From contig NZ_JBBKBA010000002.1 in NCBI RefSeq assembly GCF_038404985.1, positions 868,001 through 932,000 on the forward strand: a stretch of 64,000 nt of DNA, written 5' to 3'. The translations under genes and the position numbers were made by a program. Positions 43,006 to 50,457 of this stretch are shown here, piece after piece; within the stretch, counting starts at the first letter, position 1; each line of letters begins with the position of its first letter. The notes beneath the pieces were generated by a model. It was not told where the DNA came from, did not search any database, and was given only the letters and a program-made list of their open reading frames with translations. Source of the stretch: Ferrovibrio sp. MS7. GTDB lineage: Bacteria; Pseudomonadota; Alphaproteobacteria; Ferrovibrionales; Ferrovibrionaceae.

Positions 43006-44187
43006 TCAGCGCGCCTGATACAGCGTGACCACGCAGGCACCGCCGAGGCCGAGATTGTGCTGCAAAGCAGTACGCGCCCCCTCGACCTGGGTCGGACCCG
43101 CCGTACCGCGCAACTGGTGCGTCAGTTCGTAGCACTGGGCGAGGCCGGTGGCGCCGAGCGGATGCCCCTTGGAGAGCAGGCCGCCGGACGGATTGGTCAC
43201 GACCTGGCCGCCATAGGTATTGTCGCCATCGTCGATGAACTTTGCCGCGCCCCCCTCGGGGCAAAGGCCAAGCCCTTCATAGGTGATCAATTCATTCTGG
43301 GCGAAGCAGTCGTGCAGCTCGAGCACGTCCACATCCTTAGGCCCGATGCCGGAGCGTTCGTAGACTGCCTTGGCTGTCGCCGCCGTCATGTCGTAGCCGA
43401 CGACACGCATCATATCGTCATCTTCGAAGGTGGAGGGACGGTCCGTGCGCATCTCCTGCGCCACGATGCGGACACGGTCGTTCAGCCCATGTTTCCTGAC
43501 GAAGTCCTCCGAGCAGATGATGGCCGCTGCTGCGCCGCAGGTCGGCGGGCAAGCCATCAGCTTGTGCATGGCGCCGGGCCATACCACCGGGCTCTGCATC
43601 ACGTCCTCGACCGACACCTCCTGCCGGAACAGCGCCAAGGGGTTGCGCGCGGCATGGCGGCTGGCCTTGGCCCTCACCTTGGCGAATTCCTCAAGCCCAA
43701 TGCCATATTTCTTCATATAGGCGAGACCGGCGCCGCCGAAATAGCGCAGCGCCAGCGGTACTTCGCCATGGCCGACGATACGGTCCGTCGCTTCGTCGAA
43801 GCGCTGGAACGGGCTGGTCCGGTCGTTGAAGTGGGTTCCCAGCGCACCCGGCCGCATTTCCTCGAAACCAAGCGCCAGCGCACAATCGGTCGCGCCACTT
43901 TCCACGGCCTGGCGTGCAAGCCAAAGCGCGGTGGAGCCGGATGAGCAGTTGTTGTTGACGTTGACCACCGGCACACCGGTCATCCCGACGTCATAGACCG
44001 AACGCTGCCCGCTGGTGCTGTCGCCGTAGACATAGCCGGCATACACCTGCTGCACCGCCTCATAGCCCAGGCCGGCATCCGCCAATGCGTTGCGGACCGC
44101 TTGGGCAGCCATTTCATGGTAGCTCAGGGAAGCGCCAGGCTTGGCGAACTTGATCATTCCCACGCCGGCGACGATCGGCTGCGACAT
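43006..44187 (-). CDS. SCP2-type thiolase / lipid-transfer protein
   Basis: A 393-residue thiolase-fold enzyme. The nucleophile is C81 (VNNNCSSGSTAL); the second half has ELHDCFAQNEL and GGLLSKGHPLGATG with the catalytic His, and the end GLGGACVVTLY has the second Cys. These are features of the SCP-x / Ltp group, whose members act as thiolases or, with DUF35 partners, as retro-aldolases on side-chain acyl-CoAs such as those from steroids. It is the first gene of the operon, downstream of a region shared with the divergent LysR gene; GGAGGGAAA precedes the ATG at 44187. Confidence 0.92.
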   Translation of the reverse strand: MSQPIVAGVGMIKFAKPGASLSYHEMAAQAVRNALADAGLGYEAVQQVYAGYVYGDSTSGQRSVYDVGMTGVPVVNVNNNCSSGSTALWLARQAVESGATDCALALGFEEMRPGALGTHFNDRTSPFQRFDEATDRIVGHGEVPLALRYFGGAGLAYMKKYGIGLEEFAKVRAKASRHAARNPLALFRQEVSVEDVMQSPVVWPGAMHKLMACPPTCGAAAAIICSEDFVRKHGLNDRVRIVAQEMRTDRPSTFEDDDMMRVVGYDMTAATAKAVYERSGIGPKDVDVLELHDCFAQNELITYEGLGLCPEGGAAKFIDDGDNTYGGQVVTNPSGGLLSKGHPLGATGLAQCYELTHQLRGTAGPTQVEGARTALQHNLGLGGACVVTLYQAR

Positions 44188-44291
44188 ATGTTTTCCCTCC
44201 CGGCGGTACGTTTTTCTGGAAATCGACCGCGCTTTCGCCAACCACCTTGCCAGGGTTGCGCCATAACACAAATTCAAATTATTCTAGTGAT

Positions 44292-44306
44292 ATTCCATAC
44301 AGGAAT
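44292..44306. promoter_or_regulatory. Candidate LysR-type operator
   Basis: ATTCC-ATACA-GGAAT is a perfect 5-bp inverted repeat containing the T-N11-A pattern of LysR-family sites. It lies 20 bp before the LysR ATG and about 105 bp upstream of the divergent thiolase gene, the classical position for a regulator controlling itself and the divergent operon. The 44188-44326 gap is AT-rich compared with flanking genes. Confidence 0.55.
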
Positions 44307-44326
44307 GGCAGACAGGGAACCCACCC

Positions 44327-45217
44327 ATGAACCTCAATCATCTCCGGCACGTGGTCATGGTCTACAGAATGGGCTCCTTTACCGCCGCCGCGTCGGAGCT
44401 AAATGTCAGCCAGTCCAGCGTCACGAAATCGGTCGCCTGGGTGGAGCAGGCCCTCGGCTATGCGCTTTTCGATCGGCGCGCGCGCGGCGTTTCGGTCACC
44501 GAGGCTGGGCGTAATTTCATTGACCGCGCCGCCCGCATCGTCTCCGACATGGACCGCCTGGCCGCCGATACCGCCGCCGGCCGTGGCGAGCGTAGCGCGA
44601 TCTTACGCGTCGGCGTCGCGCCACCGTCGCTCGAAGGCCTGCTCAATCGCGCCATCCGCATGCTGCTGCGCGAACCCAATCAGTTCCGCCTGCATATGCA
44701 GGCCAGCTCGACGCCAAAGGCGATGGCCCTGTTGAGCCAGGGAGATATCGATCTCCTGGTTGGCCCCACCGATGAACTCAACCGGGAACAGAGTTTCATT
44801 CTGGAGGACCTGCCTGATTTTGTCGGCCGCATATTCTGCCGGCGCGATCACCCCTTGCTGGTCGAGAAAAAAGTCAGTGAACAGCAGATCCGGCGCTATC
44901 CGATCATCTCACCGGACCTTTCGGCGCCGCTGGTGGAGCATCTGGTGCGCACGGTGTATGGCGTCGATAGTGGCTATGTCCACCTGCATATCATCGATAA
45001 CTTCCCCATGGTGGCGAGCATCATCGAGAATACCGATGCGCTGGGCGTAGCCTCTTCCGGCTTTGCCAGAACGCGGACCTTTCTGGACAAATTCCGTATT
45101 GTGCCGAATACGGTCGATCATCCGCTGAAGCTATCGGTGGCGCGCCGGGCGCGATGGCTGCCCTCGCCGCCCATGGCGCTGTTTCTAAAGGCCGTGCGGC
45201 GCTTTCCACCAAACTGA
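44327..45217 (+). CDS. LysR family transcriptional regulator
   Basis: A 296-residue regulator. The N-terminal helix-turn-helix (residues 1-60: MVYRMGSFTAAASELNVSQS, then RRARGVSVTEAGRNF) is followed by a periplasmic-binding-protein-like effector domain (DIDLLVGPTDELN, RRDHPLLVEKKVS). It is divergent from the acyl-CoA catabolic operon and most likely activates it when a pathway intermediate is bound. AGGGA precedes the ATG. Confidence 0.93.
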   Translation: MNLNHLRHVVMVYRMGSFTAAASELNVSQSSVTKSVAWVEQALGYALFDRRARGVSVTEAGRNFIDRAARIVSDMDRLAADTAAGRGERSAILRVGVAPPSLEGLLNRAIRMLLREPNQFRLHMQASSTPKAMALLSQGDIDLLVGPTDELNREQSFILEDLPDFVGRIFCRRDHPLLVEKKVSEQQIRRYPIISPDLSAPLVEHLVRTVYGVDSGYVHLHIIDNFPMVASIIENTDALGVASSGFARTRTFLDKFRIVPNTVDHPLKLSVARRARWLPSPPMALFLKAVRRFPPN

Positions 45218-45748
45218 TCGCTATTGTCGAGAGCCCCGGAACCTGCAGCCGTTGAGCTCTGGTTTATGTGGAAAGCTGTTCAGAGAGCGTATTCTTGCCC
45301 TTGGCCAGTCTCTGCGGTTCGGAGGGTCCGACCAAACCGCTTTGAAACAACGCGAAGGTTGGCGTTGGCCAGGTCTTGGCGTTGGTGTCGGAAACCACGT
45401 TAGTTGACAATTTTTTGGCCGATTCCTGCGAGTCGCACCGAGTAGAATGACAATTTATTACCGTGTTTTCTGACAACTTCCGGAGAAGCGACCAACTTTC
45501 CTGACAATTTCCGCTTCTACCGATTGTCGACCTGTCATTTCACTGCAAGCCTGCCCGTAGGCTCGGCCACCTGCTCACTTTTTTTTGTCGCCACTTCCAG
45601 CGCAGCATGAACCTGGTATTTGGAGTTCTGCGCAACTGCGATGTGAATGCCCGCGCACACCAAATCTACGAATCCATTTGCCGTAACAGTTGCGCTTGTC
45701 TAGCATTGCACAGTGTTGGGTTGAGGTAATTAGTTTGGAGGGATCTCA
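45218..45748. other. Gene-poor, AT-richer junction region
   Basis: 530 bp without a convincing gene. Composition drops from the high GC of the LysR gene to a more mixed DNA, marking the left edge of an apparent foreign segment that runs to about 48300. It contains the TGACAATTT repeat cluster described separately, a T8 run near 45580, and the ribosome site GGAGGG of the next gene. No transposase or integrase fragment could be recognised. Confidence 0.5.
45405..45510 (+). repeat. Cluster of TGACAA(T/C)TT direct repeats, possible insertion-element end
   Basis: Four same-direction copies: TGACAATTT at 45405, 45448 and 45502 and TGACAACTT at 45471. The last two are embedded in a longer shared sequence, TTTYCTGACAAYTTCCG. 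Multiple short transposase-binding repeats of this kind occur at the ends of some insertion sequences (IS21-like elements, for example), so this may be a relic end; no transposase gene accompanies it. Confidence 0.5.
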
Positions 45749-46885
45749 ATGCGCTTGCTCGCACTCCTGGCAGTACTTACTTTTGCTCTACCAGCCTTCG
45801 CAACCGACAGGCTCATCATCTCGATACCAACCCGTCCACAGACACCAGATCCGGATGTTCGAGGAACACTTGAAGCCAAAGAAGACGCCTTCGACGTTGC
45901 TGCGTACTGGTTAGCGTACTTCGGTCGCCATTCGGTCGAGAGGAGAGCTGCGAACGAAGCCCGGGAGAGCGCCGCTAAGTACCTTAAGGATCATCCAACT
46001 GAACATGGCGTATTCTACACGGTTCGCACATTCAAGGATCCATCGCACCACTCATCACCACTAGAGAGTCGATCCGCCATTGTTGATTGGATTGCGGGAG
46101 GAACAACGCCAACCGACGCATTTGCGAAGGCATACTCCCAACCACAGATCAAACAAAATATTCAGGGTGAGGAGCAACTCGAAGTCTATGGCTTCTGGTT
46201 CCAACGAGGTGACGAACCAGGTTCGATTATTGAGTATCCAATGAATGCTAGACAGATTGTGGCGGCCCGTGACGCTTCATTCAACTTAATTGGTGCTCGC
46301 AAGCAACAGGAACTTGAAGCCAGGAAGAAATGGGCTGACGATGCTATAGCTTCTGCAAAGCAGGCTGAGGAAAAAGCTCGTAGTGACGCAGAACGGGCAG
46401 AAGCCGTTCGTCAACGACAGATTTCTGAAGCTCAAAAGGAGCGAGCCGAGGAAGAGCAAAAACTGAGAGCCGCTGTTGAAGCCGAACGCAAAAGAAAGGA
46501 AGAGGAAGCTAGAAAATCTTACGAAAGCTGGTTTAAGCCTCGCACAAAGGAGGAAGCCAGAGAAGACACAAAGCGGCTTTTGGAGTTCGAGAAATTCAAT
46601 AAGACCGCTCTATGCCGACCTGACCCAGAGAGTGGCGGCAGCGGACTATGTGACCAGTGCAGTGGGCCTACCGCCCCACCAATCTGTATGGTTATGTTTG
46701 CCGAGAATCCAATGCTCAACTCAATGCGCTTGGCTCGAGATCGCTTTAAAGCTAATCCGAATTCTCCGGCCGTTAACGGATATAAAGACGTTCTAAAAGG
46801 CCTTCCGAAATCAGCTAGCGGGATCACTTTGTCACGAGGGCAGGAATCGACCAGTATTGGAATGCGCTGGTCTCCGTCCAATTAA
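45749..46885 (+). CDS. Exported coiled-coil protein of unknown function
   Basis: A 378-residue protein I do not recognise. It starts with a clear signal peptide (MRLLALLAVLTFALPAFA, cleavage before TDR). Residues about 180-290 are very rich in Glu, Lys, Arg and Ala with heptad character, a long coiled coil. The C-terminal part has four clustered cysteines (C-x11-C-x2-C-x8-C, around residues 290-315) that could form disulfides or bind metal, and ends with a Ser/Asn-rich tail. GGAGGG precedes the ATG. Codon choice is looser (many A/T third positions) than in neighbouring operons, consistent with horizontal acquisition. Confidence 0.75.
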   Translation: MRLLALLAVLTFALPAFATDRLIISIPTRPQTPDPDVRGTLEAKEDAFDVAAYWLAYFGRHSVERRAANEARESAAKYLKDHPTEHGVFYTVRTFKDPSHHSSPLESRSAIVDWIAGGTTPTDAFAKAYSQPQIKQNIQGEEQLEVYGFWFQRGDEPGSIIEYPMNARQIVAARDASFNLIGARKQQELEARKKWADDAIASAKQAEEKARSDAERAEAVRQRQISEAQKERAEEEQKLRAAVEAERKRKEEEARKSYESWFKPRTKEEAREDTKRLLEFEKFNKTALCRPDPESGGSGLCDQCSGPTAPPICMVMFAENPMLNSMRLARDRFKANPNSPAVNGYKDVLKGLPKSASGITLSRGQESTSIGMRWSPSN

Positions 46886-47003
46886 CTCAACGTTCGGAAG
46901 CTAAGTGGGCCAGCAATGGTAGCCAGGATTACCAGGCACCGCGACGGCGCTACCGCAGATAGTCCTTTATTCTAGAGGTGGAAGTCGACAAAATTGTCCA
47001 ATC

Positions 47004-47786
47004 ATGAACCCACAAGCTCGCAAATACCTCATCAAACGCCTTATCGAGCCCATCGGCGTGATTGGCCCTAGCTTCGAACGTTTCGGAGAAGTGCTTTTCG
47101 ATCACATACTCTCAACGGCCCTAGAACATACCGGCCTCAACATGCTCGGCTTCCCCATAGGCAGAGTACTTGATAGCAGCAGTGCTGATGGCAAGGTTGT
47201 GGCTGAATATTCCGCAGACGCCGATTACTTCACCCGAGGGATGCTCAAGGCAAAGAAGGATCTCACCCATGCTCTATCGCGCCGACCAAACGCGCAGGAG
47301 ATCCTCCTCATTGCCGCGCAGCCAGGTCGCCCACAAATCATCGATACTTTCGTCAAGACTGAGCTAGCAAAGCCAAGAATGAAAGGACGCTCGCTAAGAA
47401 TTTGGAGCGCCGAGAGCATTGCCGAGCAGTTGATAGATAAAATTTTACCCTATGATTCAGCCGTTGAAGAATTATCTACCTTTCTCCCCATACTAACCGA
47501 GATTTGGGAAGAAGCCGCTCGAGATCGCCTGTTTCCCACACCGGATCCACGGCACCAGAAACGTCCCGTTGTGTCTAATGAAATCCATCGCCGCCTCATG
47601 AGCGAGACATGTATCGCCATTGGTGGTATCGCGGGGAGCGGCAAATCGGACGCGGCGGCTGCGTATGGGGCCGACTATCGTGAAAACTACTCCCTTTTGA
47701 TCTGGCTAGATGGTGATGAAGTCAGTCGCGTAGAAGACCTCCGAGCAACACCCCTGATCTACAGCGATTTCAGATTTGGTCATTAG
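47004..47786 (+). pseudogene. Truncated nuclease-STAND-like NTPase (defence-gene remnant)
   Basis: A 260-residue N-terminal fragment. Residues about 1-130 look like a restriction-endonuclease-type fold (VLDSSSADGKVVAEYSADAD, then KAKKDLTHAL), and about 200-215 form a P-loop, IGGIAGSGKSDAA, followed by SLLIWLDGD, as in STAND or other large NTPases used in phage defence. The protein stops about 45 residues after the P-loop with no Walker B or sensor region, far short of family size. A different frame is open for 86 codons from 47753 to a stop at 48011-48013, suggesting a frameshifted or degraded continuation. Base composition is lower in GC than the backbone. Confidence 0.6.
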
Positions 47787-48317
47787 ATTTCCTCCGCCAT
47801 GAGGAAGTCGTCCTCGGCAATAGAATCGAGGTTGCGATCGTGGGGTTGAGAACGGCCGCCGCCACTATTGTTGACAACAATATGCGGCCTCGCAGCGGCT
47901 TGGGCGTCTCTTGGTGCTGTTTGTTATGTGGCTCGGACAACCAGCAGCAGACCTTACCACCTAGCTCTAGCGACGCTGACCAAAATAACAATCACCGTCA
48001 GTACCTTAGTTGAGACAAATTTTCACTTTATGCGAGACCCTACACCACCTAGCTCTGCGGCCAGGGCAGCAAACAAATACTTCGCTTCACATTTGCCTGA
48101 CCCATCAAAATTTACATATCTGGGCGAAGGAGATTGGCCGGAGCAAGAAGTAGAAAATTACATCTGGCAACCGCCCCACCATCGAGGTGATCGAAGGGCA
48201 CATGGTTGCTCATCACCGTAACGACCCTGTTGCGGAATATACTCATTTGGCGGCAATAGCCCGCGCGCGCGCCAAAGTCACATCGCCATCGTCCATGCGC
48301 GGGTGCTATGATGGCTG
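47787..48317. other. Degenerate non-coding or decayed coding region
   Basis: About 530 bp without an intact gene. The first 220 bp may be decayed coding sequence of the truncated NTPase. Near 48070-48165 a short open stretch (reading ASHLPDPSKFTYLGEGDWPE in frame 3) has protein-like composition but no recognisable start or family. GC content rises again from about 48240, where the backbone resumes. Confidence 0.45.
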
Positions 48318-48614
48318 ATGTTAAAAAAGCCCTTTCCGGATGCAGCGCCCGAGGTGCCGCTCAGCCCATCGCTTGCGCGCTGGGAAGGCGAGGGCGGCGC
48401 AAGCAATGAGCTGAGCACCTTGAGCGAGCAGGACCGTCGTGTCCTCGAATGCCTTGGCGCCGCCGTCGTCAATGGCTGGAACGATCTGCCAACGACTGTC
48501 CGCCGCGCCATTTTCCGCAATGCGGTTGCCGAAGCAACGTACGATCCGATGCTGCTGGTGCCACAGATCGCCCGCTTCCTGCATGACCACAAGGACGATA
48601 CGGGTGCGGCGTAA
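48318..48614 (+). CDS. Small conserved hypothetical protein upstream of nhaA
   Basis: A 98-residue acidic protein. After a variable N-terminal third it has a compact helical part (LSEQDRRVLECLGAAVVNGW, then DLPTTVRRAIFRNAVA and QIARFLHDHKDD) that I recall as a small uncharacterised family in Alphaproteobacteria. It ends 12 bp before nhaA on the same strand, so the two may be cotranscribed. No signal peptide or membrane segment. Function unknown. Confidence 0.65.
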   Translation: MLKKPFPDAAPEVPLSPSLARWEGEGGASNELSTLSEQDRRVLECLGAAVVNGWNDLPTTVRRAIFRNAVAEATYDPMLLVPQIARFLHDHKDDTGAA

Positions 48615-48626
48615 AACCCGCAGGCC

Positions 48627-49973
48627 ATGAACGAGAGTCTGAGCCACCTGCCCAAGGAACCGGCCGACCTGTTCACCAAGCCCCTTGCCCGCTTCCTACG
48701 CATCGAGGCTGCTGGCGCCGGCGCCTTGCTGCTCGTCACCCTCTGTGCCGTGGCCCTGGCGAATTCACCCTGGTCCGTCCCGTTCCTGGCTCTCTGGGAA
48801 ATACCGGTGGGCGTAAACCTGGGTGCCATCGAATACATCCGTTCATTGAAGCACGTGATCAACGATGGATTGATGACCCTGTTCTTCTTCATCGTCGCGC
48901 TGGAGTTGAAGCGCGAAATGGTGATGGGCGAATTGAGCAACCCGCGCATGGCAGCACTTTCGCTGGCTGCCGCGCTCGGCGGCATGATCGTACCGGCAGG
49001 GCTCTATTTCATGGTGGCGAGAGGCTCGGCCGGCGCCCATGGCTGGGGCACCGTGATGGCCACCGATACCGCCTTCGTGATCGGCTGCCTTGCCGTGCTT
49101 GGCACGCGGATTCCAATCAATCTGCGCCTCTTCCTGCTGTCGCTCGCCATTTTCGACGATATCGGCGCCATCCTGGTCGTTGCCATCGGCTATGGCGAAA
49201 AACTGCATGGCACGGCTTTGCTGCTTGCCGGCCTTGGTATCGCCATCGTGCCGGCGCTGACCTGGATCGGCATCCGCAGCATCCCGATGTATTTCCTGGT
49301 CGGCGGCCTGATCTGGCTGGCGCTTGATGCTTCCGGCGTCCACCCCACCATTGCCGGCGTTATTCTCGGCCTACTGACGCCGGCGCGCGGCTGGGTCAGC
49401 GACCGCCGCCTGCGTGCGATCCTGAAACGCGTTGCCGCGCATCCGCCGGGGGAAAACCGAAGCGGCGATACCAGCGACCGCCATGACCTGCGCCGCGCCA
49501 GCATCGCCACCCGGGAAAGGCTGTCGCCGGTGGAACGCCTGGAAATCCTGCTGCATCCCTGGGTGGCTTTCGCCATCATGCCGCTTTTCGCGCTGGCGAA
49601 TGCCGGCATCCCGATTTCCCTGGATAAGCTGGATGGTGCCGTGGCCACGGCCATCGTGGTCGGCCTTGTGATCGGTAAGCCCGTGGGGGTGGTGCTGTTC
49701 AGCTTCCTGGCTGTGTGCCTGCGCCTGGCGGCTCGGCCGCCGGATCTGAGCTGGCGCCTACTCGCCGCCGGCGGCCTGCTTACCGGCATCGGTTTCACCA
49801 TGTCTTTGTTTATCGCCGGCCTGGCCTATGGTCCGAACTTACTGAACTCCGCCAAGCTGGGCATTCTGGTGGCTTCGGCGATATCGGGAGTATGCGGATT
49901 GCTGGCATTGCTGTGGCTGACATCGCCGGGCAGGCACGGCAATACCACCATGTCCCAGGCAGCGAATACTTAA
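48627..49973 (+). CDS. nhaA: Na+/H+ antiporter NhaA
   Basis: A 448-residue inner-membrane antiporter that exports sodium in exchange for protons. Features: VINDGLMTLFFFIVALELKR near the N terminus, WGTVMATDTAFVIGCLAVLG, and LFLLSLAIFDDIGAILVVA with the two adjacent Asp residues corresponding to the ion-binding Asp163-Asp164 of E. coli NhaA. The central loop (about 250-300) is hydrophilic and longer than in E. coli. The C-terminal half keeps GIPISL and LLTGIGFTMSLFI. Length is slightly above the usual 390-440. Confidence 0.96.
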   Translation: MNESLSHLPKEPADLFTKPLARFLRIEAAGAGALLLVTLCAVALANSPWSVPFLALWEIPVGVNLGAIEYIRSLKHVINDGLMTLFFFIVALELKREMVMGELSNPRMAALSLAAALGGMIVPAGLYFMVARGSAGAHGWGTVMATDTAFVIGCLAVLGTRIPINLRLFLLSLAIFDDIGAILVVAIGYGEKLHGTALLLAGLGIAIVPALTWIGIRSIPMYFLVGGLIWLALDASGVHPTIAGVILGLLTPARGWVSDRRLRAILKRVAAHPPGENRSGDTSDRHDLRRASIATRERLSPVERLEILLHPWVAFAIMPLFALANAGIPISLDKLDGAVATAIVVGLVIGKPVGVVLFSFLAVCLRLAARPPDLSWRLLAAGGLLTGIGFTMSLFIAGLAYGPNLLNSAKLGILVASAISGVCGLLALLWLTSPGRHGNTTMSQAANT

Positions 49974-49996
49974 CGGCCGCATTCTTGATAAACCGC

Positions 49997-50027
49997 CGGT
50001 CAGATACCATATAGATTCCACTGACCG
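49997..50027. repeat. Inverted repeat downstream of nhaA
   Basis: CGGTCAG (49997-50003) and CTGACCG (50021-50027) are separated by 17 bases, between nhaA and the next small gene. It could be a weak terminator or a regulator site; no T-run follows. Confidence 0.3.
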
Positions 50028-50106
50028 CCGCGCGGATCAGGCGCGCATCACGACAATCCATTGCCGATACTCCGTTTTTCACATCGTGAAGAAGGGTTAG
50101 GGCTGC

Positions 50107-50382
50107 ATGACGACGCGGACGACGGAAACGAAGATCACGTTTGCGCACCCTTTCAGCTTGAGTTGCTTCGACAGCGCACAGCCGCCGGGAACCTATCTCC
50201 TCGTGGTTGAGGAAGAGGAAATCCTCGGCCTGTCGTTTGTCGCTTTCCAGCGCGTATCCACGACATTGCATGTTCCGGCGCTGTCCGTCATCAGCGCTTC
50301 GCATCAAGCCTACCCGGTAAACGCTGGTGAACTGGAAGCGGCCATGGCGGCCGATACGCGCTCTCATCCCGATCCGCTGTAA
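50107..50382 (+). CDS. Small conserved hypothetical protein
   Basis: A 91-residue protein beginning MTTRTTETKITFAHPFSL and containing PPGTYLLVVEEEEILGLSF; the pattern 'HPF.L....QPPGTY...EEE...LSF.A..R' is one I recall from short uncharacterised alphaproteobacterial proteins. No signal peptide or membrane helix. Start ATG 50107; AGGGTTAGGG-like sequence upstream is a weak ribosome site. It precedes ndvB by 75 bp, probably not in the same unit. Confidence 0.6.
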   Translation: MTTRTTETKITFAHPFSLSCFDSAQPPGTYLLVVEEEEILGLSFVAFQRVSTTLHVPALSVISASHQAYPVNAGELEAAMAADTRSHPDPL

Positions 50383-50457
50383 GGATGCGAACCGCCTGAT
50401 ACAAAAATAGGGCCATCCACCGACGCCTAGTCCTGGATATACCCGGAAAAGGCGTCC

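Noticed and set aside
45264-45476. 70-codon minus-strand frame in the repeat region
   Set aside because: No ribosome site, no recognisable family, and it spans the TGACAATTT repeats.
47868-48221. 117-codon plus-strand frame after the truncated NTPase
   Set aside because: Unusual start, no family similarity recognised and mixed composition; treated as decayed sequence.
48278-48985. 235-codon minus-strand frame opposite nhaA
   Set aside because: Antisense to nhaA and the small gene before it; Arg/Ser-rich shadow composition.
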